Shown: one piece after another, positions 29,228 to 39,165 of the stretch
Layout of the letters: each line of letters begins with the position of its first letter
Position numbering within the stretch: position 1 is the stretch's first letter
Assembly: GCF_003268885.1 (NCBI RefSeq)
Contig: NZ_QLSX01000001.1
Coordinates: 310,001 to 374,000, forward strand
Source: Onishia taeanensis
Lineage (GTDB): Bacteria; Pseudomonadota; Gammaproteobacteria; Pseudomonadales; Halomonadaceae
Direction: 5' to 3'
DNA length: 64,000 nucleotides
Notes under the pieces: generated by a model
What the model was told of the DNA's origin: nothing
The model's database searches: none
Seen by the model: the letters and a program-made list of their open reading frames with translations, nothing else
Position numbers and translations under genes: made by a program

Positions 29228-29305
29228 CTTGTCATGCCCCCTATCCAATCACCCGCTGCCTAACCGCGCCAGTCACTGTCGCGACCTACGGATAAGATGA
29301 TCTTC

Positions 29306-29334
29306 ATGTTAGGAAACCGCCTGAACTAAAACAA
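29306..29334 (-). promoter_or_regulatory. Candidate promoter for petABC
   Basis: On the minus strand TTGTTT (29329-29334) and TAACAT (29306-29311) are 17 bases apart, 79 bases before the petA start. Neither box is close to consensus, so this is a modest candidate. Confidence 0.3.
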
Positions 29335-29389
29335 GCGAAAGCCTTGCCACATGACGCAGCATAGCTGACTCAAATCATTGAACGGGCAT

Positions 29390-29425
29390 AAAAAAACGCC
29401 CGGCCCCCAACGGGGACCGGGCGTT
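29390..29425 (-). terminator. Rho-independent terminator of rplM-rpsI
   Basis: On the minus strand AACGCCCGG-(T)-CCCC pairs with GGGG-CCGGGCGTT through a short loop, and a run of T follows. It begins 20 bases after the rpsI stop. Confidence 0.85.
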
Positions 29426-29445
29426 CTGACGCACTCTCGAAACGT

Positions 29446-29835
29446 TTAACGCTTGGAGAACTGCGGGCTGCGGCGTGCTTTGCGCAGGCCGACTTTCTTA
29501 CGCTCGACTTCGCGGGCGTCACGAGTGACGTAACCGGCTTCACGCAGCGGCCCGCGGAAGTCTTCGTTGTATTGCATCAGGGCACGAGTGATGCCGTGGC
29601 GGATAGCGCCGGCCTGAGCCGAGCCGCCGCCACCCTTGACGGTCACGTAGACGTCGAACTGGTCCAGAGTCTCGGTCAGCTCGAGCGGCTGACGGACGAC
29701 CATGCGGCCAGTGACGCGACCGAAGAACTCGTTGAGTTCGCGGCTATTGACGGTGATTTTGCCGGTGCCCGGCTTGAGGAAGACGCGTGCGGTGGACGTC
29801 TTGCGGCGACCGGTACCGTAATACTGTTGAGTCAT
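29446..29835 (-). CDS. rpsI: 30S ribosomal protein S9
   Basis: S9 is a small-subunit protein whose C-terminal tail reaches the P-site tRNA. The 129-residue protein begins [17 protein letters not shown] after Met-Thr and ends [12 protein letters not shown], the conserved C-terminal Lys-Arg that contacts the tRNA anticodon loop. It lies 13 bases after rplM, the usual two-gene operon. Confidence 0.99.
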   Translation of the reverse strand: MTQQYYGTGRRKTSTARVFLKPGTGKITVNSRELNEFFGRVTGRMVVRQPLELTETLDQFDVYVTVKGGGGSAQAGAIRHGITRALMQYNEDFRGPLREAGYVTRDAREVERKKVGLRKARRSPQFSKR

Positions 29836-29848
29836 GGCAATCTACCCC

Positions 29849-30277
29849 TTAGATGTTCAGTTCTTGCGGCTGCTGGGCGGCATGCGGATGCTCGGTACCG
29901 GCATAGACCTTGAGTTTCGAGTACATGGCGCGACCCAGCGGGCCTTTCGGCAGCATGCCCTTGACGGCAGACTCGATGACGCGCTCGGGAGCGTGATCGA
30001 TCATCTTCTCGAAGGTCATGGAGCGCAGGCCACCCGGATAACCGGTGTGACGATAGTAGGTCTTGGCCTGTGCCTTGTTGCCGGTGACCGTCACCTTCTC
30101 GGCGTTGACCACGACGATGTAATCGCCGGTGTCGACGTGCGGGGTGTATTCCGGCTTGTGCTTGCCACGCAGGCGGCGAGCGATCTCGGTGGCCAGGCGA
30201 CCGAGAGTCTTGTCCGTAGCGTCGACGACGTACCAGTCGCGCTCGACGGACTGCGGCTTAGCAGAAAACGTCTTCAT
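29849..30277 (-). CDS. rplM: 50S ribosomal protein L13
   Basis: L13 is an early-assembling large-subunit protein. The ATG at 30277 gives [20 protein letters not shown] and 142 residues, the same length as in E. coli; an upstream ATG eight codons earlier is not needed. The family block [20 protein letters not shown] is intact. Confidence 0.99.
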   Translation of the reverse strand: MKTFSAKPQSVERDWYVVDATDKTLGRLATEIARRLRGKHKPEYTPHVDTGDYIVVVNAEKVTVTGNKAQAKTYYRHTGYPGGLRSMTFEKMIDHAPERVIESAVKGMLPKGPLGRAMYSKLKVYAGTEHPHAAQQPQELNI

Positions 30278-30409
30278 GGGTTGAATCACCAATTGTCGCA
30301 TGGGGCAGGACGAAAACGTCTAATGACGCCGCCTACCATCCCTATTTTTCTTGGTTGTCGACCACTTGCCACAGAGGCAAATCGAGCGACAACGTTCGAG
30401 CGAGCGCGC

Positions 30410-30438
30410 AGTGTACATGACTCGTTCGATCAGGTTAA
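30410..30438 (-). promoter_or_regulatory. Candidate promoter for rplM-rpsI
   Basis: On the minus strand TTAACC (30433-30438) and TACACT (30410-30415) are separated by 17 bases, about 130 bases before the rplM start. The leader between them and rplM holds no motif that I recognise. Confidence 0.4.
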
Positions 30439-30455
30439 GAGTCCACGCGGGAAAT

Positions 30456-31646
30456 TCACGGCTTATGCGCCAGCGCCAGATACTCGTGGGACTGCATTTC
30501 CTGCAGCCTCGAGAGGGTGCGATCGAACTCGAAACCAAGGCTGCCTTCGGTGTAAAGCGACTCGACCGGCACTTCGGCGGACATCAGAAGCTTCACTGCT
30601 CGGTCATAGAACTCGTCGACCATATTGATGAAACGCCGCGCCTGGTCGTCGCTACCCCGGCCCATGCGCGGCACGCCGGACACCAGCACGGTATGAAACT
30701 CGCGGGCCAGCTCGATGTAATCATTCTGGCTACGAGGACCGTCACACAGCTCGGCGAAGTCGAACCACACCACATCTTCATGCAGGCGGCGCGAACGCAG
30801 CAACCGATGATTGATCTCGATACGTTCATCCTGCTCGCCATCGTGCCCGGCGAGCTCGCGAAAGCTGCGCGCGAGCTCGTCGTCGGCGGCCTCATCCAGC
30901 GGTGCGTGGAAGATGGCGGCACGCTGCAGGGCGCGCAGCCGATAGTCGACACCCGAGTCGACGTTGACCACCTCGCAATGACGCTCGAGCAAATCGATGG
31001 CGGGCAGGAAACGCGCCCGCTGCAGGCCATCCTTGTACAGCTCGGAAGGCACGATATTGGAGGTCGTTACCAGCACCACGCCGTGCTCGAACAGCGACTC
31101 GAGCAGGGTCGCAAGAATCATGGCGTCGGTGATGTCCTTGACGAAGAACTCGTCGAAGCAGATCACCCTCGCCTCACGGGCGAACTTGGCGGCGATCAGC
31201 TTCAGCGGGTCCTTCTCGCCCTTGTAGTGCTCGAGTTCGTTGTGCACTCGCTGCATGAAGCGGTGAAAATGGGTGCGCATCTTCTCGGAAAACGGCAGCG
31301 CCTCGTAGAAGGTATCGACCAGATAGGTCTTGCCCCGACCGACGCCTCCCCAGAAATACAGGCCCATCACCGCCGGCGGCGCTTCGAAGGGCGAGGCGGT
31401 CTGCTTGGCGCCGAACAGCCCGGCGACCCGGGACTTGAGTCCCTTTCGCTCATCGGCGGGCGGGCGCGGCGCTCGCTGGGGCGTGGTCAGCAGATCATCA
31501 TAGAGCCGCTGCAGATGACGAACCGCCTGCTCCTGGGCTTTATCGTAGGCGAATCCCTCGCGTTCAAGGTCGGCCTGGTAGCGAGCCAGGGGCGTGCCCG
31601 CTTGAGCGGACGCAGAAGAACCAGCGGAAGTCGTTGTCGCACACAT
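30456..31646 (-). CDS. zapE: Cell division ATPase ZapE
   Basis: ZapE is an AAA-type ATPase that joins the Z ring late in constriction and destabilises FtsZ polymers. The start ATG at 31646 gives MCATTTSAGSSASAQAGTPL and 396 residues; the frame stays open upstream but that part is spurious. Walker A is GGVGRGKTYLVD near residue 100 and Walker B is ARVICFDEFFVKD. The C-terminal arginine-finger region SRDDLA-type appears here as GSDDQARRFINMVDEFYDR. Confidence 0.95.
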   Translation of the reverse strand: MCATTTSAGSSASAQAGTPLARYQADLEREGFAYDKAQEQAVRHLQRLYDDLLTTPQRAPRPPADERKGLKSRVAGLFGAKQTASPFEAPPAVMGLYFWGGVGRGKTYLVDTFYEALPFSEKMRTHFHRFMQRVHNELEHYKGEKDPLKLIAAKFAREARVICFDEFFVKDITDAMILATLLESLFEHGVVLVTTSNIVPSELYKDGLQRARFLPAIDLLERHCEVVNVDSGVDYRLRALQRAAIFHAPLDEAADDELARSFRELAGHDGEQDERIEINHRLLRSRRLHEDVVWFDFAELCDGPRSQNDYIELAREFHTVLVSGVPRMGRGSDDQARRFINMVDEFYDRAVKLLMSAEVPVESLYTEGSLGFEFDRTLSRLQEMQSHEYLALAHKP

Positions 31647-31688
31647 CAGCGTCTTGGCTACCTCGGACGGTGGTGATCGAAAGCGAAC

Positions 31689-31694
31689 ATTATA
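31689..31694 (-). promoter_or_regulatory. Candidate -10 element for zapE
   Basis: A consensus TATAAT on the minus strand, 42 bases before the zapE start. No good -35 box is seen at the expected distance. Confidence 0.35.
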
Positions 31695-31745
31695 CGTATC
31701 GAGACGTCGAGCGCACAGGGCAGCCATGATGGCAGCGCCTGCGCA

Positions 31746-31776
31746 TTGACCTGAGTCTCGCTCTCCCTCATATAAT
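31746..31776 (+). promoter_or_regulatory. Candidate promoter for zapG
   Basis: TTGACC (31746-31751) and a perfect TATAAT (31771-31776) are separated by 19 bases, about 95 bases before the zapG start. The spacer is slightly long but both boxes are near consensus. Confidence 0.5.
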
Positions 31777-31871
31777 GGAGCCAGGGGAGGCGCAGGTCGC
31801 GACCTCGATAACGCGCCACCCCCGGCAGTCAAGTACCGGTGCCGGGAAGACAGAACCATAAGGGGAACGAC

Positions 31872-32312
31872 GTGTACGAGAGCAACATCGACTGGATCCT
31901 GGCCCTGGCCTGCGGGCTTGCCGGCATCGGCATCGGCGCGCTGGGCTATCACCTGCTCAACGCCAACGTGGCGCGCAATCAGAAGGTCCGCCAACGCCTG
32001 GCCGAGACTGAACTCGAGCTTCACCAGGTCAAGGACTCGCTGAACGATCATTTCGTGCGAGCGGCCGACCTGGTGGCCAGCATTCAGCGCCAGAGCCGCG
32101 AGCTGGAACAACAGCTGGCGCAGGGGGCCGATCAGCTCGGCCAAGACCAGCAGGTCAAGCGCCGCCTCCATCCGGAGACCGACGCGACGGAGCCTGATGA
32201 AACCCTGGACATGCCGCGCGACTATGCCGACGGCGGGCACGGCACTCTCTCCGAGGACTTTGGCCTGCAGCGCGGCGAGGAGCAGAATCCCGCCCAGCCT
32301 CCCCGCTACTGA
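31872..32312 (+). CDS. zapG: ZapG/YhcB (DUF1043) inner membrane protein
   Basis: YhcB/ZapG is a bitopic protein that links division and envelope synthesis in gammaproteobacteria. I chose the GTG at 31872 because AGGGGAACG lies at the right distance before it and the product then starts with the normal short periplasmic end (MYESNIDW). The 146-residue protein has a membrane segment at about 9-30 (ILALACGLAGIGIGALGYHL), a long coiled coil rich in R, E, Q and L, and an acidic tail. It is divergent from zapE. Confidence 0.9.
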   Translation: MYESNIDWILALACGLAGIGIGALGYHLLNANVARNQKVRQRLAETELELHQVKDSLNDHFVRAADLVASIQRQSRELEQQLAQGADQLGQDQQVKRRLHPETDATEPDETLDMPRDYADGGHGTLSEDFGLQRGEEQNPAQPPRY

Positions 32313-32358
32313 TCTCGCTGACGCCTAGCGACACAAGCGAGAGGTTTGCCAAAAACGA

Positions 32359-32391
32359 CGAAAGCGCCGGCCTTGATGGCCGGCGCTTTCG
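32359..32391. terminator. Bidirectional terminator between zapG and the NIF3-like gene
   Basis: CGAAAGCGCCGGCC and its exact complement flank TTGAT, a 14-bp perfect hairpin. A AAAAA run lies shortly to its left and TTTGCGG to its right. It serves two convergent genes. Confidence 0.85.
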
Positions 32392-32417
32392 TTTGCGGGG
32401 TCGTTTTCAGGGCAGTT

Positions 32418-33206
32418 TCAGGCCGGATTGTCGATATCCACGAAACGGTGGGTAACACCATGCTCGGCGGCCAACCATTCTCCCATGGCCTGAACGCCGT
32501 AGCGCTCGGTGGCATGATGACCCGCCGCCAGATAGCCGATGCCCAGCTCGCGTGCCAGGTGAGTGGTCCGCTCGGAAATCTCGCCCGAGATGAAGACATC
32601 CGCGCCTGCCGCATGAGCCGCGGCGATCATGTCCTGAGCGCCGCCGGTGCACCAGGCGATACGCTTGACCGGCCCTTGGTGCCCTTCGATCAGAAGCGGC
32701 TCCCGACCGAGCTGCTTGGCGACATGCTTTGCCAAGCCACGCTCGTCGAGGGCCTGGTCATTGTCACCCGAACCGGCCAGCGCCTCGCCGGGGTGGCCCA
32801 GCCACAATAGCCCTTCGCCCAGCTCACCATCGGCACAGCCGTCGACGACCAGGCCCAGCCGCTCGGCCAGGCAGGCATTGTTGCCAAGCTCGGGATGAGC
32901 ATCCAGCGGCAGATGATAGGCCAGCAGGTTGATATCGTTAGCCAGCAAGGCCGCCAGCCGGCGCCGCTTCATGCCGACCACCTCGACCGGCTCGTTCTTC
33001 CAGAAGTAGCCGTGATGAACCAGCAGCAGATCCGCCTGCCAGGCAATCGCCTCATCGACCAGCGCCTGACAGGCGGTGACGCCAGTCATCACGCGGGTCA
33101 CTCGGCTGCGTCCCTCGACCTGCAGGCCATTGATAGTGTAATCCTTGAAGCGCGCCGCCTGCAGACGCTCGTCGCAGGCAGTGACCAGGGCATCGCGAGA
33201 TATCAT
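32418..33206 (-). CDS. NIF3-like (DUF34) metal-binding protein
   Basis: A member of the NIF3/DUF34 family (E. coli YbgI type), a toroidal dinuclear-metal protein whose role is unresolved; a GTP cyclohydrolase I type 2 name is often given without firm evidence. From the ATG at 33206 it has 262 residues. The metal ligands are in LLLVHHGYFW, YHLPLDAHPELGNN and, near the end, GISERTTH-type (here SGEISERTTHLARE) and AAGHHATERYG. It is convergent with zapG and divergent from the DegS-type gene. Confidence 0.92.
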   Translation of the reverse strand: MISRDALVTACDERLQAARFKDYTINGLQVEGRSRVTRVMTGVTACQALVDEAIAWQADLLLVHHGYFWKNEPVEVVGMKRRRLAALLANDINLLAYHLPLDAHPELGNNACLAERLGLVVDGCADGELGEGLLWLGHPGEALAGSGDNDQALDERGLAKHVAKQLGREPLLIEGHQGPVKRIAWCTGGAQDMIAAAHAAGADVFISGEISERTTHLARELGIGYLAAGHHATERYGVQAMGEWLAAEHGVTHRFVDIDNPA

Positions 33207-33305
33207 TCGGGCCTCCGGGCATCGGTACATGAGCAATGATACAATCCGCCAATTGTACCGGCTGCGTCGGCCCCCAGCGACCGCCACCGATGACAAGGAT
33301 TCTTC

Positions 33306-34532
33306 ATGCGTCGTTTTCTCCTGCCCCTCGTCTGGCCAACCGTGGCCGGTGTCCTGGTTGCCATCGTGCTGCTGATTGCTTTCCCGAAGCTCAGCGGTCA
33401 AGCCCCTTCCGTGTCGCCGCCGGCCGCCAGCCCACAGCCCGTGCAAGAGACTGCGACGCCCCCCGAGGTCAAACGCCCGGCTCCCGAGGTCAAGAATGCC
33501 CCGGCATTATCACGAAATGCCGGCCCGGTCAGCTATTCAGAGGCGGTGGAGAGAGCGGCACCTGCCGTGGTCAACATCTACTCTTCGCGCATCGTCGAAA
33601 GTGAGCAGCACCCGCTGATGTCGGACCCGTTTTTCCGTCAGTTCTTCGGCAAGGACACGCCCAGCCGCCAGCGCATGCTCTCGAGCCTGGGGTCGGGGGT
33701 CATCATCAGCGATGAGGGCTACGTGCTGACCAACCATCATGTCATCAAGGGGGCCGATCAGATCCAGGTGGCGCTGCGCGACGGCCGCGAAACGCTCGCC
33801 GAGGTCATCGGCACCGACCCGGAGAGCGACCTGGCCGTGCTGCGCATCGATCTCGAAGATCTTCCGGTCATCGCGCTCTCCGACTCGTCACAGGCAGCCG
33901 TGGGCGATGTGGCCCTGGCCATCGGCAACCCCTTCGGGGTCGGCCAGACCGTGACCATGGGCATCGTTAGTGCCACCGGCCGCAGTCACCTAGGCCTGAA
34001 TGCCTATGAGGATTTCATTCAGACCGACGCGGCGATCAATCCGGGGAACTCCGGCGGCGCCCTGATCAACCCCGAAGGCGCGCTGGTCGGCATCAACACC
34101 GCTATCTTCTCCCGCTCCGGCGGCTCCCAGGGCATCGGCTTCGCCATTCCGGCCAACCTGGCCCGGGAAATTCTCAACGAGCTGGTCACTCAGGGCCGGG
34201 TGATTCGTGGCTGGCTAGGCATCGAAGCCCAGGAGATGACCCGCGAGCTGGCCGCCTCCTTCGGCCTGGACTCCGTCGTAGGGGTCGTGATCTCGGGCAT
34301 AGTACCGGATGGCCCAGCCGATGCTGCCGGCCTGCAGCCCGGCGATGTGCTGATCAAGGTCGACGGCCGCACCATCCGCGATGCCCGGGCGGTGATGACC
34401 GACATCGCCGCCATCGCTCCTGGCACCAAGCTGCCGCTAAGTCTGGTGCGCAACGGCGAGCGTATAGACGTGACCCTCGAGGTCGGCGAGCGCCCCACCG
34501 CCGAGGTCAGCCAACCTCAGTCTCAGCCCTAG
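33306..34532 (+). CDS. algW: DegS/AlgW-type periplasmic serine protease
   Basis: A membrane-anchored HtrA protease that senses misfolded outer membrane proteins and starts cleavage of the anti-sigma-E factor. The 408-residue protein has an N-terminal membrane segment at 5-26, a Pro-rich linker at 29-73 and a trypsin-like domain with H145 (TNHHVI), D175 and S249 (GNSGG). A single PDZ domain follows (VVGVVISGIVPDGPADAAGL). It is longer than E. coli DegS (355), mainly because of the linker and a short tail. Its position before hisD matches algW of Pseudomonas; degS would be the enteric name. Confidence 0.93.
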   Translation: MRRFLLPLVWPTVAGVLVAIVLLIAFPKLSGQAPSVSPPAASPQPVQETATPPEVKRPAPEVKNAPALSRNAGPVSYSEAVERAAPAVVNIYSSRIVESEQHPLMSDPFFRQFFGKDTPSRQRMLSSLGSGVIISDEGYVLTNHHVIKGADQIQVALRDGRETLAEVIGTDPESDLAVLRIDLEDLPVIALSDSSQAAVGDVALAIGNPFGVGQTVTMGIVSATGRSHLGLNAYEDFIQTDAAINPGNSGGALINPEGALVGINTAIFSRSGGSQGIGFAIPANLAREILNELVTQGRVIRGWLGIEAQEMTRELAASFGLDSVVGVVISGIVPDGPADAAGLQPGDVLIKVDGRTIRDARAVMTDIAAIAPGTKLPLSLVRNGERIDVTLEVGERPTAEVSQPQSQP

Positions 34533-34646
34533 CCCCGGCCCTAGACGGTAACCAGGCGTTGTCTGACAGGGAGCTGCCTTATATGAGAGGCAGCGCTTCC
34601 AAGCGCGGCCGAACAACAGCATCGGCACGCCTGGATGGACACCTAT

Positions 34647-34697
34647 CTAAAAGAACAGCAGACCTAAAAGAACGTCAGGTCTAAAGGAAAGGCAGGC
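34647..34697. repeat. Tandem repeat, three copies of 17 bp
   Basis: Three consecutive 17-base units start at 34647, 34664 and 34681: CTAAAAGAACAGCAGAC, CTAAAAGAACGTCAGGT and CTAAAGGAAAGGCAGGC. They lie in the 234-bp gap between convergent algW and hisD, just before the terminator. No function is recognised. Confidence 0.75.
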
Positions 34698-34711
34698 ACT
34701 AGACGGATACC

Positions 34712-34741
34712 AAAAGGCCCCGCCAATGGCAGGGCCTTTTT
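34712..34741. terminator. Bidirectional terminator between algW and hisD
   Basis: AAAAGGCCC and GGGCCTTTT pair around an inner GCC-AAT-GGC hairpin, with TTTTT at the right edge and AAAA at the left. Suitable for both convergent transcripts. Confidence 0.85.
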
Positions 34742-34766
34742 GCTGTGCAAGCACCGCTGATTCGCC

Positions 34767-36089
34767 TCAATCCTTGATGCGATACTCGGCAGAGCGCGCA
34801 TGTGCGGTGAGCGATTCGCCCCGGGCGAGCACCGACGCAGTGCGCCCAAGCATCGAGGCACCGTCCGCCGAACAGTGAATGATCGAGGAACGTTTCTGGA
34901 AGTCATAGACCCCGAGCGGCGAGGAGAAGCGCGCGGTACCGGACGTCGGCAGCACGTGATTCGGGCCGGCGCAGTAGTCGCCCAGGGCCTCGGCGGTATA
35001 GCGGCCCATGAAGATCGCACCCGCATGGCGAATCTCAGGCAGCAACGCGTCGGGGTCCTCTAGCGAGAGTTCGAGATGCTCAGGCGCGATGCGGTTGATC
35101 AGCGCAACAGCCTCGTCGCGGTCGCGACAGGTGATCAGTGCCCCACGCCCGGCCAGAGAATCACGAATGATCGGCGCACGCTCCATGGTCGGCAGCAGGC
35201 GCGTCATGGCCTCCTCGACCGCTACCACATGCTCGGCGTCCCAACTGACGAAGATCGCCTGAGCGTCTTCGTCGTGCTCGGCCTGGGAGAAGAGGTCCAT
35301 GGCCAGCCAATCCGGGTCGGTCGCGCCGTCGGAGATCACCAGAATCTCCGAGGGGCCGGCGATCATGTCGATGCCGACCTGACCAAACACGGCGCGCTTG
35401 GCGGTGGCCACATAGATATTGCCAGGCCCCACGATCTTGTCGACTCGCGGCACCGTCTCGGAGCCATAGGCGAGCGCTGCCACGGCCTGGGCGCCGCCCA
35501 GGGTAAAGACCCAGTCGACGCCCGCCAGGTGGGCCGCCGCCAACACCAGCTCGTTGAGGATGCCATCCGGGGTGGGCACCACCATCACGATCTCGCGCAC
35601 GCCGGCGACATGGGCCGGAATCGCGTTCATCAGCACCGATGAAGGATAGGCAGCCTTGCCGCCGGGCACGTAGATGCCTGCGCGGTCCAGCGGCATGACC
35701 TGCTGGCCAAGCACGGTGCCGTCATCCTCGGTGTACTGCCAGGAACCCGGCTTCTGGTGTTCGTGATAGACCCGCACGCGCTCGGCAGCTGCCGCCAGCG
35801 CCTCACGCTGCTCGGCAGGCAGCCCGTCAAAGGCCTGGCGCAGCCGCGCAGCGCCGATGGTCAGCTCATCCATACTCTGGGCCGACAGGCGATCGAAGCG
35901 GTTGGTGTACTCGACAAGCGCCGCATCACCGCGCTCACGCACCCCGCGCAGGATTTCCTCGACCCGCGACTGCACCTCGGCGTCGGACACGCCTTCCCAG
36001 GCCAGCAGCGCCTCGAGGCGGGCATCGAAATCGGCATCCTGCGTGGACAAGCGGGAGATCTCGAGGGAAGCGGCAACGGAATCGGTCAT
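34767..36089 (-). CDS. hisD: Histidinol dehydrogenase HisD
   Basis: HisD oxidises histidinol to histidine in two NAD-dependent steps. The ATG at 36089 gives [16 protein letters not shown] and 440 residues. The family signature is present ([20 protein letters not shown] region with zinc ligands; [14 protein letters not shown] and [10 protein letters not shown]). It is downstream of hisG but separated by 351 bp of repeats. hisC, which in Pseudomonas follows hisD before algW, is absent here. Confidence 0.98.
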   Translation of the reverse strand: MTDSVAASLEISRLSTQDADFDARLEALLAWEGVSDAEVQSRVEEILRGVRERGDAALVEYTNRFDRLSAQSMDELTIGAARLRQAFDGLPAEQREALAAAAERVRVYHEHQKPGSWQYTEDDGTVLGQQVMPLDRAGIYVPGGKAAYPSSVLMNAIPAHVAGVREIVMVVPTPDGILNELVLAAAHLAGVDWVFTLGGAQAVAALAYGSETVPRVDKIVGPGNIYVATAKRAVFGQVGIDMIAGPSEILVISDGATDPDWLAMDLFSQAEHDEDAQAIFVSWDAEHVVAVEEAMTRLLPTMERAPIIRDSLAGRGALITCRDRDEAVALINRIAPEHLELSLEDPDALLPEIRHAGAIFMGRYTAEALGDYCAGPNHVLPTSGTARFSSPLGVYDFQKRSSIIHCSADGASMLGRTASVLARGESLTAHARSAEYRIKD

Positions 36090-36286
36090 GATGCTCTCTA
36101 CACAGACGATGGAAAAACAGGACAGGCGACCAGCATGTGTCGCCGCAAAGCGGCTGGCAAGCGGCTCGGCCCTATGGCGCCAAGACATTCACGCTATTGC
36201 GCCATAAGGACCGGGCTCACCCAACAACCCTCGAGCAATGCCATGAGGTTGCGGGCAAGGGTCACAGGCAGGCTTGCACTGCTACC

Positions 36287-36316
36287 GACAAGTACAGACA
36301 AGTACAGACAAGTACA
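36287..36316. repeat. Tandem array, three exact copies of GACAAGTACA
   Basis: The 10-base unit GACAAGTACA occurs three times without interruption. Its core AAGTAC is the reverse complement of the GTACTT core in the array 64 bases further right. Confidence 0.9.
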
Positions 36317-36380
36317 GAAAGGCTCGTACGTCATGGCCTCGCTGCATTGGTCTCGCTGTCTTGGTCGCACTTCGTTAGCG

Positions 36381-36419
36381 GCAGTACTTACCCGCAGTAC
36401 TTACCAGCAGTACTTACCC
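36381..36419. repeat. Tandem array, three copies of GCAGTACTTACCC
   Basis: The 13-base unit GCAGTACTTACCC occurs three times; the middle copy ends in A instead of C. The core GTACTT can pair with AAGTAC of the left array, so a transcript could form a long hairpin in several registers. Confidence 0.9.
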
Positions 36420-36440
36420 GCCATATACGGCAGCGACATC

Positions 36441-37082
36441 TTAGTCGCGCCGACTGGCCACAGCTTCGCGCAGCCGGTTGAGCAAGGGCTTCAGGCGATC
36501 ATGCTTCATGGTCATCGCGGCCTGGTTGACGACCAACCGGGTGCTGATATCCGCGATTTTCTCGCGGGGCTCCATGCCGTTGGCGCGCAGGGTATTGCCG
36601 GTATCGACGATGTCGACGATCTCGTCGGCCAGGTTCATCAGCGGCGCCAGTTCCATCGCTCCGTAGAGCTTGATGACCTCGGCCTGGATACCCTGTTCGG
36701 CATAGTAGCGACGCGCCACCGAGACGAACTTGGTGGCCACCCGACGACGGGCGCGGGCCGGCTCGGCACCAGTGATCCCGGCGGTCATCAGCTTGCAGCG
36801 CGCGATCTCGAGATCCAGCGGCTCATAGAGCCCCTCGGCGCCATGTTCGAGCAGCACATCCTTGCCGGCGACGCCCAGGTCGGCAGCACCCAGCTGCACA
36901 TAGGTCGGCACATCGGTCGCGCGAATCACCACCAGCTTGACGTCCGGCAGGTTGGTATCGAACAGCAGCTTGCGGCTCTTGCCCAGGTCTTCGGCGGGCC
37001 AGATGCCGGCATCGGCCAGCAGCGGCAGGGTCTCGTCGAGAATACGGCCCTTCGAGAGGGCCAGAATCAGTTGCTTGGACAT
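36441..37082 (-). CDS. hisG: ATP phosphoribosyltransferase HisG, short form
   Basis: HisG catalyses the first step of histidine synthesis and is its feedback control point. The ATG at 37082 gives [20 protein letters not shown] and 213 residues, the short form without the C-terminal regulatory domain. It should therefore need the HisZ partner, which is not in this window. The phosphoribosyl-binding block [13 protein letters not shown] is present. It starts 26 bases after murA. Confidence 0.97.
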   Translation of the reverse strand: MSKQLILALSKGRILDETLPLLADAGIWPAEDLGKSRKLLFDTNLPDVKLVVIRATDVPTYVQLGAADLGVAGKDVLLEHGAEGLYEPLDLEIARCKLMTAGITGAEPARARRRVATKFVSVARRYYAEQGIQAEVIKLYGAMELAPLMNLADEIVDIVDTGNTLRANGMEPREKIADISTRLVVNQAAMTMKHDRLKPLLNRLREAVASRRD

Positions 37083-37108
37083 GATGGGGTTCGCAATTCC
37101 GTGGATGA

Positions 37109-38383
<1,275 letters not shown>

Positions 38384-38387
38384 TCAC

Positions 38388-38642
38388 TCAAGCCCCGGCA
38401 TTTTCGGCGGCGGTCTGCCACTGGGTCGGGGTATAGGTCTTGATGCTGACGGCATGCAGAGCGCCGCTGGCGATTTCTTCGGAGAGCGCACCATAGATCA
38501 GCTGCTGTCGTTTGACCGGCGTCAGGCCATTGAAGACCTCGCCCACGGCGACGACCTGAAAGTTGCAGCCTTCACCCTGGATATGAAAGTCGCAGTCGGC
38601 AATGCGCGTCTCAAGCAGCGCCTTGACGTCTTGGGGTTGCAT
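38388..38642 (-). CDS. ibaG: BolA-family protein IbaG
   Basis: IbaG is a small BolA-like protein that binds monothiol glutaredoxin and iron-sulfur clusters; links to acid stress and envelope function have been reported for the family. The 84-residue protein has the family core GCNFQVVAVGEVFNGLTPVK followed by RQQLIYGALSEEIASGALHA. It lies 13 bases before murA, its usual neighbour. Confidence 0.94.
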   Translation of the reverse strand: MQPQDVKALLETRIADCDFHIQGEGCNFQVVAVGEVFNGLTPVKRQQLIYGALSEEIASGALHAVSIKTYTPTQWQTAAENAGA

Positions 38643-38767
38643 GGGGATGCCTCCTTGGAAACACGGGAAGGGTGCGGTGCAGACACGTCACCGCATCACG
38701 AGACGAGAAAGGCCACATGGTAATCAAAAGCGCCGTCGATGGCGATGGCAGAAAACACCGGGGCCTT

Positions 38768-38813
38768 TGACCAGGGCCGGGGCCAACGAATGACCAGGGC
38801 CGCGGCCGACGAA
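38768..38813. repeat. Tandem direct repeat, two copies of 23 bp
   Basis: Two adjacent 23-base units, the first beginning TGACCAGGGCCGGGGCCAAC and the second TGACCAGGGCCGCGGCCGAC, both ending GAA. They differ at two or three positions. They lie directly after the mlaB stop in the 172-bp gap before ibaG; the rest of the gap holds nothing that I recognise. Confidence 0.75.
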
Positions 38814-38814
38814 C

Positions 38815-39165
38815 TCAGTCGGCCGGAGCAGTCGCGTCGGCATCAGCCTGCGGCAGGAGAGAGTCCAGACCAGCCAGCGCCGTGAGTTTGGCCAGCGCCG
38901 GGGAAAGCTGCACCCCCTCTACCTCAATACCGGCACGCTGGGCACTGCGCAGCCACTCGAGCATGACGCTCAGCGCGGCGCTGCTGACCCTGTCGACGCC
39001 GCGCAGGTCAAACTGCAGCGCGTCGGTGACGGGCTGGTCGGCGATCCACTTGGCACCAGCGGCGGCCAGCGGGGCGGCGACGTCGAAATCCACGTCGCCG
39101 CTGACGGCAAGCTCTCCCTCGGCGACCTCGAGGCTCACATCATGCTCGTCGAACAGACGGGTCAT
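38815..39165 (-). CDS. mlaB: MlaB STAS-domain subunit of the phospholipid transporter
   Basis: MlaB is the cytoplasmic STAS-domain protein that stabilises and regulates the MlaFE ABC transporter. The 116-residue protein fits a STAS fold (LEVAEGELAVSGDVDFDVAA and LRGVDRVSSAALSVMLEWL, with the conserved Ser-Ser). It overlaps mlaC by four bases. It is weakly conserved in sequence, so the call leans on context. Confidence 0.9.
   Translation of the reverse strand: MTRLFDEHDVSLEVAEGELAVSGDVDFDVAAPLAAAGAKWIADQPVTDALQFDLRGVDRVSSAALSVMLEWLRSAQRAGIEVEGVQLSPALAKLTALAGLDSLLPQADADATAPAD

Larger units (their letters stand above)
36090..36440 (-). other. 351-bp repeat-bearing gap between hisG and hisD
   Basis: No gene is credible in this gap between two same-strand his genes. 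It contains two short tandem arrays with a shared AAGTAC core in opposite orientation (described separately). There is also an inverted repeat TATGGCGC (36173-36180) with GCGCCATA (36199-36206) that could form an 8-bp stem with an 18-base loop. hisD probably has its own promoter here, but I cannot pick one out. Confidence 0.6.

Noticed and set aside
31647-32240. N-terminal extension of ZapE
   Set aside because: The extra residues overlap zapG on the opposite strand and do not resemble the ZapE family.
36287-36419. CRISPR-like array
   Set aside because: The units are only 10-13 bases, directly adjacent without spacers, and no cas genes are present.
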